From Deinococcus sp. Leaf326 (GTDB taxonomy: Bacteria; Deinococcota; Deinococci; Deinococcales; Deinococcaceae): a DNA stretch of 64,000 bases. Position numbers and translations under genes: made by a program. The stretch lies in the NCBI RefSeq assembly GCF_001424185.1, contig NZ_LMOM01000054.1, positions 749-64,748 of the forward strand, read 5' to 3'. The notes below the pieces were generated by a model, which was given only the letters and a program-made list of their open reading frames with translations, ran no database searches and was not told the DNA's origin. Positions 34,277 through 41,997 of the stretch are shown piece by piece. Within the stretch, counting starts at the first letter, position 1; the number at the start of each line of letters is the position of its first letter.

Positions 34277-35992
34277 ATGACCGTGAATCCTCCTGAAGTG
34301 TCCCCTTCCCCCGTCCAGCCGAGCTTCTGGCACCGTCTGCTCGACACCCGCCTGACCCGCCGGGGCGCCCTCGGCTCGGCGGCGCTCGCCACGGCCGCCG
34401 CCACGCTGCCCCTGACCCTCTCGGACGCGCAGGCCGTGAATAACGGCGGCCCCGCCACCGTGGACCCCCAGAAGATCACGCCGCGCAGCCTGCCGCCCTT
34501 CCGGCCCGTTCCGGCGGGGCAGGCCGACGCCCTGACACTGCCCCAGGGCTACCGCTACCAGCTGCTCACCCCCTGGGGCGAAGTCTTCACGGCGGACGGC
34601 CGCGAGATCGGCTTCAATCACGACTACATCGGGTTTTTTCCTGTCGACATGCTCGGCGGCGGGACGAGCAGCACCGACGCTCTGCTGACCATCAACCACG
34701 AGTACGTCAATGCCCTGTTCGTGGGCGGCGACACCAAGGAGCGTACCAAGGCCCAGATCGACGCCGAAATGCGGGCGGTGGGCGTGAGCGTGGTGCGTGT
34801 GCGTAGAGAAGGCCGTGAGTGGCGCGTCGTGCCCGACGAACGCAACCGCCGGATCGACGCCCTGACCGAGATCGAACTGACCGGGCCCGCGCGGGGCAGC
34901 GCCGCCGTCAAGGGCGCGACGACCGTGCGCGGCACCGTCGGCAACTGCTCGGGCGGCCAGACGCCCTGGGGCACGCTGCTGACCTGTGAGGAAAACGTGG
35001 ACGGCTACACCAAGGCGTGGGCCGGCAGCGGCTACGACGCCATGCACCAGGGCTGGGTGACCGAGATCGACCCCTTCGACCCCGCCTGGATGCCCAAGAA
35101 GCGGACCGCGATGGGCCGGTTCCGCCATGAGAACGCCGCCGTGACGGTCGCCAAGGACGGCCGCATGGTCGTGTACATGGGCGACGACATGCAGGACGCC
35201 TGCATCTACAAGTTTGTGAGCCGGGGCAAGTACGACCCCGCCAACCGCGCGGCCAACCGCGACCTGCTGGCCGATGGCGATCTATACGTTGCCAACTTCG
35301 GCAACGGGTCGTGGGTGCTGCTCGACTACGCCAGGAACAAGAAGCTCCAGGAAGCCCGCGCCGCCGACGGCAAGGCGCTGTTTGCCAACCAGGCCGACGT
35401 GCTGGCTGACGCCCGCGCTTCGGCCCTCGCGGTGGGCGGGACCCCGGTCGACCGTCCCGAGGACATCGAGATTCATCCGCGCACGGGCGAGGTCTACGCT
35501 GCGCTGACCAACAACGCCAAGCACGGCAACTACTTCGGCCAGATCATCAAGTTCCGCGAGACCGGGGACGACTGGACCGCCCAGACCTTCTTGTGGGAGG
35601 TCTTCGCGGTGGGCGGTCCCCAGAGCGGCTTCGCGAGCCCCGACAACCTCGTGTTCGATCCCTACGGCAACCTGTGGATGGTCACGGACAACTCCGACCT
35701 CTCGACCAACCCCATCAAGGCCTACCACGGCAACAACGCCATGTTCTTCTTCGCCACCGAAGGCCCCAACGCGGGCAAGGCCCACCGCTTCGCCATCGGC
35801 CCGGTGGACGCCGAGATGACCGGCCCGGTGTGGTCGCCCGACGGCAAGACGCTGTTCGTGTCCATCCAGCACCCCGGCGAGGACAGCGAGAGCCTCGACA
35901 AGCTCACGAGCACCTTCGGGGCCAAACCCGGCTCGCGCATTCCGCGCCCCACGCTGGTCGCCATCGAGGGCTTTCCGGGCTGGCGCGCATGA
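34277..35992 (+). CDS. phoX: PhoX-family alkaline phosphatase
   Basis: This 571-aa exported phosphatase is of the PhoX (DUF839) family, which needs Ca and Fe. A twin-arginine signal is visible: TRRGALGSAALATAAATLPL at about 27-50. Family blocks follow: LLTINHEYVNALF, GNCSGGQTPWGTLLTCEENVDGY, RFRHENAAV, YMGDDMQDACIYKFVS, EDIEIHPRTGEVYAALTNN and GPVWSPDGKTLFVSIQHPGE. It releases phosphate from organic esters outside the cell. ATG 34277 follows GAGGG by 7 nt (GTG 34274 is the alternative). The next gene overlaps its stop by ATGA. Confidence 0.92.
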   Translation: MTVNPPEVSPSPVQPSFWHRLLDTRLTRRGALGSAALATAAATLPLTLSDAQAVNNGGPATVDPQKITPRSLPPFRPVPAGQADALTLPQGYRYQLLTPWGEVFTADGREIGFNHDYIGFFPVDMLGGGTSSTDALLTINHEYVNALFVGGDTKERTKAQIDAEMRAVGVSVVRVRREGREWRVVPDERNRRIDALTEIELTGPARGSAAVKGATTVRGTVGNCSGGQTPWGTLLTCEENVDGYTKAWAGSGYDAMHQGWVTEIDPFDPAWMPKKRTAMGRFRHENAAVTVAKDGRMVVYMGDDMQDACIYKFVSRGKYDPANRAANRDLLADGDLYVANFGNGSWVLLDYARNKKLQEARAADGKALFANQADVLADARASALAVGGTPVDRPEDIEIHPRTGEVYAALTNNAKHGNYFGQIIKFRETGDDWTAQTFLWEVFAVGGPQSGFASPDNLVFDPYGNLWMVTDNSDLSTNPIKAYHGNNAMFFFATEGPNAGKAHRFAIGPVDAEMTGPVWSPDGKTLFVSIQHPGEDSESLDKLTSTFGAKPGSRIPRPTLVAIEGFPGWRA

Positions 35993-36345
35993 CGGGCGCG
36001 GTGCCCTCTACGCCCCCTACGCCCGGCCTGCCGCCCATCAAGGCGCCCTGGATCGTGGGCCGCACGGCGCTGCTTGAACATGCCGCCGACGACTTCCTGA
36101 GCGAGACGGCCCGCCAGAAGCCGTGGCGACGTGCCCGCTACGAGGACCTGCTCGACTCGCTGGACAGCTTCCTGGGCGCGCCCGCACCGCTGCTGGCCTA
36201 CACCCGCGCGACCGGCGAGGCGTGGCGGCGCACTCTGAACGCCGGGGACCAGGCCGACGCCGACGAACTGCTCCTCGACTTCCGCGCGTACCTGCGCGAC
36301 TGGGGCTGGCTGGATGCGGCGCGCCCGGTCAACCGCCCGGACTGA
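35989..36345 (+). CDS. hypothetical protein coupled to phoX
   Basis: This 118-aa soluble protein has no family I recognise. It has a Pro-rich N-terminus, then a helical domain with many charged residues (LLEHAADDFLSETARQKPW, LLLDFRAYLRDWGWLD). The segment SETARQKPWRRARYEDLLDSL recalls N-terminal SAM-like domains of tyrosine recombinases, but no catalytic part is present. ATG 35989 overlaps the phoX stop (ATGA), so it is made together with the phosphatase. Confidence 0.7.
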   Translation: MTGAVPSTPPTPGLPPIKAPWIVGRTALLEHAADDFLSETARQKPWRRARYEDLLDSLDSFLGAPAPLLAYTRATGEAWRRTLNAGDQADADELLLDFRAYLRDWGWLDAARPVNRPD

Positions 36346-36396
36346 GACGCAGTGCAGGGCAGAGAGCTGAGAGGACTCCGCCCTGGCGGTTGGGGC

Positions 36397-37128
36397 TCAG
36401 TCCTTCCGGCCGTCCGTGTCCTGCACCCGCTTCAGGTGGGCTTCGAGGGCCGGCCACTGCGCGCGCACCTGCCTGCGGCTGTCCAGGCGAATCCGGCGCT
36501 CGCGGGCGATGAGGTCAGCGCGGGCGCCTTTGAGCCACGGCTCGTGCTCCAAGATGTCCAGCACCACCTCGGCGTCCTGCAGGCGGCCCAGGCTGTCCAG
36601 CACGTCTTTCAGGGCGTCGGGCGGCTCGCGCAGGAGTTCGAGGGTGTAGCGGTAGTTCTTCAGGGCCTTGCGCCACTCGTGCCAGGTGTCGGGACGCCGG
36701 GCCTTCAGGACGCTGGGGGCGGAGGCCAGCAGCTCGCCCGCCTGCTCGGTCAGGGCGGCGCGGGCGCGGCGCTTCAGGTGTTTCGGGCGCGGGGCGTCGC
36801 CGGGCACCTTCGGCAGCTTCAGGGCCGCGACCGCCTCGGCGCGCTGGCGCCCCCAGTCGGTGGCAAAGGCCTCGCGGCCCGCCCCCTCCTGCCCCAGTTC
36901 GTCCAGCGCGGCGCCGATGTGCCCGAAGGCCACGTCCCGGTCCCGCAGCGGGGCGACCGCGCGGCGCAGGTCGCGCCAGGCCCGCCGCGTCTTTTTTGGG
37001 GCGCCGCCCAGCTTGAGCTCGGCGGCGACCTTGCGGGTCAGCTTGCGCGCTTCGTGCACGGCGGCCGGGTCGCCCTGCGTCAGCGCCGGCCAGAGGGCTT
37101 CGAGAAGGCGGTTGGGCGTTCTGGACAT
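36397..37128 (-). CDS. CHAD-domain protein
   Basis: This 243-aa all-helical CHAD protein carries the conserved His and Lys/Arg sets: AVHEARKLTRKVAAELKLGG, WRDLRRAVAPLRDRDV, WHEWRKALKNYRYTLELLRE and GRLQDAEVVLDILE. CHAD domains bind polyphosphate; here it stands alone, without the CYTH triphosphatase often found beside it. ATG 37128 lies 8 nt after ACCGTA/TACGGT (37137-37142), a leaderless signal; a second, stronger promoter lies at 37218-37246. Confidence 0.9.
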   Translation of the reverse strand: MSRTPNRLLEALWPALTQGDPAAVHEARKLTRKVAAELKLGGAPKKTRRAWRDLRRAVAPLRDRDVAFGHIGAALDELGQEGAGREAFATDWGRQRAEAVAALKLPKVPGDAPRPKHLKRRARAALTEQAGELLASAPSVLKARRPDTWHEWRKALKNYRYTLELLREPPDALKDVLDSLGRLQDAEVVLDILEHEPWLKGARADLIARERRIRLDSRRQVRAQWPALEAHLKRVQDTDGRKD

Positions 37129-37179
37129 CACCTGCCACCGTAACACGGCCGCTCAGACGCCCCTGACCTTTCTGAAGGC

Positions 37180-37246
37180 AAAACAAAAATTCCGCCCTCT
37201 CGGACGGTGATAAGAGAACTATAGCGCCGGATGCAGCCCCAGTCAA
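37180..37246 (-). promoter_or_regulatory. strong promoter followed at once by terminator-like hairpin
   Basis: On the minus strand TTGACT (37246-37241), a 17-bp spacer and TATAGT (37223-37218) form the best sigma-70-type promoter in the window. About four bases past the expected start, CCGTCC (37207-37202) and GGGCGG (37197-37192) form a hairpin with a four-base loop, followed by the T-rich run at 37191-37180. It could yield a roughly 30-nt RNA or act as an attenuator for the CHAD gene. Confidence 0.6.
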
Positions 37247-37321
37247 CTTTATGCGTCCGGCCCTGAGAAGACCGTGTGGGACGAGCGGAACGTGCCGCTG
37301 GGGTGCGCAGGTTCATTCAGC

Positions 37322-37357
37322 CGGGCGCGGGAGGGGCGGCCTGCTCCTCCGCGCCCG
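37322..37357. terminator. hairpin after potD
   Basis: CGGGCGCGG-g-AGG (37322-37334) pairs with CCT-CCGCGCCCG (37346-37357), 12 bp with one bulged G, 3 bp beyond the potD stop. It has no T run in the leftward direction, so it may protect the mRNA end rather than terminate. Confidence 0.55.
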
Positions 37358-37360
37358 CCG

Positions 37361-38467
37361 TCATCGGCTCTTGAGTTCCGTCCAGATACGGTCGTAGAGC
37401 CGGGGGGCTACGCCGCGCGGCAGCTCGTTGATGAATTCGACCCGGCCCGACGAGAAGTCCTCGGGGCTGGGCGAAAAGGCCTTCTGGGAGCGCAGGAAGG
37501 GGTCGAGCAGCGGCTGGGCGGCCCGGTTGGGGTTGCCGTAGTAGGTGTAGTTGCTGATGGCGGCGCTGACTTCCGGCTCCAGCACGTAGTCCACGAAGCG
37601 CCGGGCCAGCGCGGGGTTCGGACTGCCGCGCAGCAGCACGAGGGTGTCGGTGCTGATGGTGGTGCCCTCACGGGGCAGGAAGACCTTCAGGCGCTTGTCC
37701 TCGGCCGCCCCCTGAAGCAGGTCGCCCACGTAGATCTGCCCGAGGTCGATCTGGCCCGCCAGCAGCTTGTTGCGCGTCTCCGGCCCGCCCGAGAAGGACT
37801 CGAAGCCGCGCTTGCGCACCGTGCGCCGCAGGAGGTCGCGGGCCGCGCGCAGTTCCTCGACGTCCGTGCTGTTCACGCTGTGGCCCAGGTATTTCAGGGC
37901 CGCGCCGATCACCTCGCGCGGGTCGTCGAGCAGGGCGAAGCGCACGCGGTCCTCGGGCCCGAAGATGAGGCGCCAGCTTTCCGCCGGGGGCACGTAGCGG
38001 CCCGAGTTGTAGGCCAGCCCCGTCGCCGCGAACTGGTAGGGCACCGTATAAGTGTTGCCAGGATCGAAGTTGGGGTTCAGGAACCCGGCGGCCACGTTCC
38101 CAAAGTTGCTGAGTTTTGCCTTGTCCATCGGCTGAAGCAGCTGCGCGCGCACCATCGTCTGCACGACGTAGTTGCTCGGCGTGGCGAGGTCGTAGCTCGC
38201 GCCGCCGCCCTGGAGCTTGGCGAGCATGTTCTCGTTGCTCTCGAAGGTGTCGATCACCACCCGTACGCCCTCGCGTTTCTCGAAGTCCCGGACCACCTCG
38301 GGGTCGATGTAGTCCGACCACATGAAGACACGCAGGGTCTGCCCACCGTCGCGGGACACCGGCGGCGGCGTGGTCGTGCCGTTGCCCTCGCTGGCCGGGT
38401 CGGCCCGCTCGACGCGGTGGCAGCCGGTCAGCAGCAGTCCGGCGAGCAGCCAGGCCGCGCGCCTCAC
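37361..38467 (-). CDS. potD: polyamine ABC transporter binding lipoprotein PotD
   Basis: This 368-aa lipoprotein has the signal RRAAWLLAGLLLTGC. The mature domain shows the PotD/PotF pattern: LRVFMWSDYIDPEVVRDFEK, YDLATPSNYVVQTMVRAQLL, VPYQFAATGLAYN and a C-terminal hinge. It captures spermidine or putrescine outside the membrane. GTG 38467 overlaps the potC stop (GTGA, 38464-38467). It is the last gene of potABCD. Confidence 0.9.
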   Translation of the reverse strand: MRRAAWLLAGLLLTGCHRVERADPASEGNGTTTPPPVSRDGGQTLRVFMWSDYIDPEVVRDFEKREGVRVVIDTFESNENMLAKLQGGGASYDLATPSNYVVQTMVRAQLLQPMDKAKLSNFGNVAAGFLNPNFDPGNTYTVPYQFAATGLAYNSGRYVPPAESWRLIFGPEDRVRFALLDDPREVIGAALKYLGHSVNSTDVEELRAARDLLRRTVRKRGFESFSGGPETRNKLLAGQIDLGQIYVGDLLQGAAEDKRLKVFLPREGTTISTDTLVLLRGSPNPALARRFVDYVLEPEVSAAISNYTYYGNPNRAAQPLLDPFLRSQKAFSPSPEDFSSGRVEFINELPRGVAPRLYDRIWTELKSR

Positions 38468-39276
38468 GCCCGCCCCCGCCGGGGACGCAGCAGCAGACTT
38501 CCCGCCACGATGACGGCGGCCGTGAAGACGATCAGCAGGGTACTGAGCGCGTTGATGTCGGGCGTGACCCCGCGCTTGACCGAGGTGTAGATGAGCACCG
38601 GCAACGTGCGGAACCCCGAGCCGCTCGTGAAGTACGTGACCACGAAGTCGTCGAGCGACAGCGTGAAGGCCAGCAGCGCGCCCGACAGCACGCCCGGCAG
38701 CGCCAGGGGCAAGATGACCTGCCGGAAGGCCTGGAAGGTGTTCGCCCCCAAGTCGGCGGCAGCTTCCATGAGGTCCTGGCCGTAGCCCGCCAGCCGCGAG
38801 CGCACCGTGAGGGTCACGTAACTGATCTGGAAGGTGACGTGCGCGAACATCACCGTCCAGAAGCCGTTCTCGAAGGTCCAGCCTGCCCGTTCCAGGCCGC
38901 CGCGCACAAGCGCGTAGAACATGAGCAGCATCACGCCCATGACCACGTCGGGAATCACGATGGGCATGACGAGCAAAAAGGTCAGCGGGGTGCGCCAGCG
39001 CAGGGTGTAGCGCCACAGCGCGAAGCCCACCAGCGTGCCCAGCACCGTACTGATGAGGGTGCTGGAGACCGCCACGAGCAGCGTGTTCGTCAGCGCCTCG
39101 CGCACGTCGCTGCGGGCGAACAGCACGCCGTACCAGCGCGTCGTGAAGCCCTCCCAGGTGGCCCCGAAGCGAGAGTCGTTGAACGAGAACACGATGAGGA
39201 CCAGCATCGGCAGGTACAGGAAGGCGTAGACGAGCCACGCCCAGCCCGCGAGCAGGGGAGAGGTGCGCGGCCTCAC
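38464..39276 (-). CDS. potC: polyamine ABC transporter permease PotC
   Basis: This 270-aa permease has six membrane segments and the EAA-type loop LMEAAADLGANTFQAFRQVILPLALP. The segment FTLSLDDFVVTYFTSG before the last span is typical of PotC/PotI. GTG 39276 overlaps the potB stop (GTGA) and has GGAGG 7 nt upstream; the open frame further upstream lies inside potB and is rejected. Confidence 0.92.
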   Translation of the reverse strand: MRPRTSPLLAGWAWLVYAFLYLPMLVLIVFSFNDSRFGATWEGFTTRWYGVLFARSDVREALTNTLLVAVSSTLISTVLGTLVGFALWRYTLRWRTPLTFLLVMPIVIPDVVMGVMLLMFYALVRGGLERAGWTFENGFWTVMFAHVTFQISYVTLTVRSRLAGYGQDLMEAAADLGANTFQAFRQVILPLALPGVLSGALLAFTLSLDDFVVTYFTSGSGFRTLPVLIYTSVKRGVTPDINALSTLLIVFTAAVIVAGSLLLRPRRGRA

Positions 39277-40097
39277 AGGAGTTCCTCCAGGCCCTTCTGC
39301 CCGGCGGCGCGGGCGTAGAGCCATAGGCCCAGCAGCACCACGCCCATCAAGAGGAAGCTCAGCGCCGAGCCGTAGGGCCAGTCGCCCGCCTGCCCGAACT
39401 GGTTCTGGATGAGGTTGCCGATGAGGGCCGTCTTGGCGCCGCCCAGGATGTCCGACACCACGAACATGCCCAGCGCCGGAATGAAGGTGAGCAGCACGCC
39501 CGCGATCAGCCCCGGCAGGGTCTGCGGCACCACGCCCGCCAGAAAGGCGCGCGCGGGCGAGGCCCCGAGGTCCTGCGCGGCCTCCAGCAGCCGCCAGTCG
39601 ACCTTTTCGACGCTGGCGTATACCGGCAGCACGAAGAAGGGCAGCAGCGCGTACACCATGCCCAGAAAGGTGGCGGCCGTGCTGGGGTAGAGCCCGAAGG
39701 GCCGCAGAATCAGAATCCAGGCGTAGACCCGGATCAGGAAGTTGATCCAGAAGGGAATGACGAGCAGCAGCAGCAGCATCTGCTTACGCCGGTCCTCCTG
39801 CCGCGCGATGTAGAAGGCCAGCGGGTAGCCCATGACCACGCACAGCAGTGTGCTGAGGCCCGCGATGACCAGCGAGCGCCACAGCACCCGCAGGTTGTCG
39901 GGCACCCACTCGCGGAACAGGGCGTCGTAGCCGAAGACCCGTTGCCAGTTCTCCAGCGTCCAGGGCGGCCCCACCTGCGCCAGGTCGGTCCGTGTGAGCA
40001 GCGAGTAGCCCAGCATGATGAGCGAGGGCACGATCAAAAAGGCTGCCAGCCACAGCACGCCGGGCCCCAGGGTCGAGAAGAAGCGGCGCGGGTTCAC
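39273..40097 (-). CDS. potB: polyamine ABC transporter permease PotB
   Basis: This 274-aa permease has six segments. WINFLIRVYAWILILRP is a PotB/PotH hallmark, and the EAA loop reads LLEAAQDLGASPARAFLAGVVPQTLP. With PotC it forms the channel. GTG 40097 overlaps the potA stop (GTGA). Confidence 0.93.
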   Translation of the reverse strand: MNPRRFFSTLGPGVLWLAAFLIVPSLIMLGYSLLTRTDLAQVGPPWTLENWQRVFGYDALFREWVPDNLRVLWRSLVIAGLSTLLCVVMGYPLAFYIARQEDRRKQMLLLLLVIPFWINFLIRVYAWILILRPFGLYPSTAATFLGMVYALLPFFVLPVYASVEKVDWRLLEAAQDLGASPARAFLAGVVPQTLPGLIAGVLLTFIPALGMFVVSDILGGAKTALIGNLIQNQFGQAGDWPYGSALSFLLMGVVLLGLWLYARAAGQKGLEELL

Positions 40098-41203
40098 GGC
40101 GCGGCGCGGCCGGGAGCCGCCTCCACGCCGTCCTCCAGCACGACCAGGCTCGCCGGCGGCAGGTACAGCGCCACCTCCTCGTCGTAGTCGAAGTCCTCGT
40201 CGGCCCCAATGTCGGTGTTGAGCTGGAAGGCCATCAGGCGCTGGCCGCCCGCTTCCAGCAGGTACTGGTTCTCGGCGCCCGTGTATACGATGTCGTCCAC
40301 GCGGGCGCGCACCTCGTTGCCCTCCGTCTCGTCGTCGCGCTCCATGCGCAGCTTCTCGGGGCGGATGCTCAGGGTCACGTCCTGGCCCACGCGCAGGCCC
40401 GCGCCGTGCAGCGTCAGCAGGGGGCCGTGGACGGTGCGCACGACCGCGCCGCCCTCCGGCGTCAGCTCGGCGACCGTGCCGGGGATGAGGTTGCTGCTGC
40501 CCAGGAAGTTCGCCACGAAGGCCGTGCGCGGGCGCTCGTACAGGTCCTCGGCGCGCCCGAGCTGCTCAATGCGGCCCCGGTTCATCACGGCGATACGGTC
40601 GCTCATGACGAGCGCCTCTTCCTGGTCGTGGGTCACGAACACGAAGGTGATGCCCAGCGTCTCCTGGAGGTTCGAGAGTTCGACCTGAAGCTCCTTGCGC
40701 AGCTTGAGGTCCAGCGCCGAGAGCGGCTCGTCGAGGAGCAGCACCTCCGGCTCGTTCACGATCGCGCGGGCCAGGGCAACCCGCTGGCGCTGCCCGCCGG
40801 AAAGCTGGTCGGGCCGCCGCGCACCGAAATCCTGAATGCGGACCGTCTCCAGCGCGCGGTTCACGCGGTCGCGGAGTTGCGGGCCGCGTAGGCCCTTTTG
40901 GCGTAGCCCGAAGGCCACGTTGTCGGCCACGCTCAGGTGCGGAAAAAGGGCGTAGCTCTGGAACACCGTGTTCACCGGGCGCTGGTGCGCGGGCACGCCG
41001 GTCATGTCGCGCCCGCCGATGACCACCGCGCCCGCGTCGGCCTGCTCGAAGCCCGCCAGGATACGCAGCAGCGTGGTCTTGCCGCAGCCCGACGGCCCCA
41101 GCAGACTGAAGAACTCGCCCCGGCGGATGTCGAGGTCCACGTCGTCGAGCACCGGCGTGGTCTGACCGCCCGCGCCTTTGTAGCTCTTGTACACGTCCAC
41201 CAC
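40094..41203 (-). CDS. potA: polyamine ABC transporter ATPase PotA
   Basis: This 369-aa ATPase has Walker A GPSGCGKTTLLR, Q-loop VFQSYALF, signature LSGGQRQRVALARA, Walker B VLLLDEPLSALD, switch His in VTHDQEEAL, and a C-terminal TOBE domain (SIRPEKLRM). It powers polyamine uptake. GTG 41203 is the only start in this frame, yet it lacks a ribosome site and cuts the protein closer to the first strand than usual. A leaderless promoter (TACACT at 41300-41305) points to GTG 41292 in another frame, suggesting a leader peptide or a one-base frameshift in a G run near 41275. Confidence 0.92.
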   Translation of the reverse strand: MVDVYKSYKGAGGQTTPVLDDVDLDIRRGEFFSLLGPSGCGKTTLLRILAGFEQADAGAVVIGGRDMTGVPAHQRPVNTVFQSYALFPHLSVADNVAFGLRQKGLRGPQLRDRVNRALETVRIQDFGARRPDQLSGGQRQRVALARAIVNEPEVLLLDEPLSALDLKLRKELQVELSNLQETLGITFVFVTHDQEEALVMSDRIAVMNRGRIEQLGRAEDLYERPRTAFVANFLGSSNLIPGTVAELTPEGGAVVRTVHGPLLTLHGAGLRVGQDVTLSIRPEKLRMERDDETEGNEVRARVDDIVYTGAENQYLLEAGGQRLMAFQLNTDIGADEDFDYDEEVALYLPPASLVVLEDGVEAAPGRAAP

Positions 41204-41259
41204 GCTGATCGCCGCGTCGGGCGAGAGTTCACGGGCGCGCTTGCCCCGGACGGCCCCGG

Positions 41260-41292
41260 TTATCGGCCGGCCCCCTGCACTGAAGTCTTCAC
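41260..41292 (-). CDS. possible 10-codon leader, or displaced potA N-terminus
   Basis: TACACT (41305-41300) is followed after 7 nt by GTG and ten codons, M-K-T-S-V-Q-G-A-G-R, then TAA. If one G were added to the GGGGG run inside, the frame would run without a stop through ELSPDAAIS into potA and give it a 30-residue N-terminus. So this is either a short leader peptide or the true potA start hidden by a frameshift or sequencing slip. Confidence 0.4.
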   Translation of the reverse strand: MKTSVQGAGR

Positions 41293-41415
41293 GCGGTCAA
41301 GTGTAGACGCCGCCTGTCCCTGCCGGATCAGACCCGGGACCGGGTGTCTGCGCCTTTGGACGGACGCGCCTTCTCACCGGCTCGGCCTACAGTGCCGGAC
41401 ACTGGAGGAACTGCT

Positions 41416-41943
41416 GTGGAAGATGTGCTTGTCCCGCTGATGTTTTTTGCTGCCCTGTTCGGCTTTCCGCTGGCCCGGCGCGCTATGATCCACCGCCACG
41501 CGATGGAGCGACTGCGTGCGCCGGCGGCCCTGCCGGACCCAGCGCTGCCGGAGGTGGAGGCGCCGGCCGGGGACCCCGCCCCCGCGCTGGCCCTGCGCCT
41601 GCCCGAGCCACACCGCCTGTACGCGCTGGCGCTGCTGTGCCGCCTGGAAGACGCGCCGCTGCACGACCTCGACCCGCAGAGCGCCTATCTCGTGCGGCAG
41701 GCCCGCGCCGAGTACCTGCCGGACACCCTGCGCGCCTACCTGAACCTGACGCTCGGTGCCCGCGCCGAACTGCGCGCCGGGGGCCACGACCCCGAAGTGC
41801 TGCTGCGCTCGCAGCTCGAACTCGTGGCGCAGGGGGTCGAGGACGCGCTGCGACGCGATCCGGTCTCGGCCGCGCGGCTGCTCACGCAGGGGCACTTTCT
41901 GGGTGAGGTGTTCCCGGTGCGCGAATCGGTCCGGCGCGGCTGA
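41416..41943 (+). CDS. hypothetical membrane-anchored protein
   Basis: This 175-aa protein has one N-terminal span (VLVPLMFFAALFGFPLARRAMI), a Pro/Ala-rich stretch and a helical cytoplasmic domain (HRLYALALLCRLEDAPLHD, YLPDTLRAYLNLTLGARAEL). No family is recognised. GTG 41416 follows GGAGG (41404-41408) by 7 nt, with TACAGT (41388-41393) as likely -10. It is divergent from the pot operon. Confidence 0.7.
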   Translation: MEDVLVPLMFFAALFGFPLARRAMIHRHAMERLRAPAALPDPALPEVEAPAGDPAPALALRLPEPHRLYALALLCRLEDAPLHDLDPQSAYLVRQARAEYLPDTLRAYLNLTLGARAELRAGGHDPEVLLRSQLELVAQGVEDALRRDPVSAARLLTQGHFLGEVFPVRESVRRG

Positions 41944-41954
41944 GGGCCGCAAAA

Positions 41955-41985
41955 AGGGACGCGGGAGACCGTCTCCCGCGTCCCT
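41955..41985. terminator. bidirectional hairpin, 15-bp arms
   Basis: AGGGACGCGGGAGAC (41955-41969) and its exact complement (41971-41985) are separated by one base, so the inner pairs open to form a loop and about 12-13 pairs form. AAAAA precedes it, giving a T run for leftward transcription. It sits between the 175-aa gene and the P450 gene. Confidence 0.8.
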
Positions 41986-41997
41986 GAGTGTCCAGGC

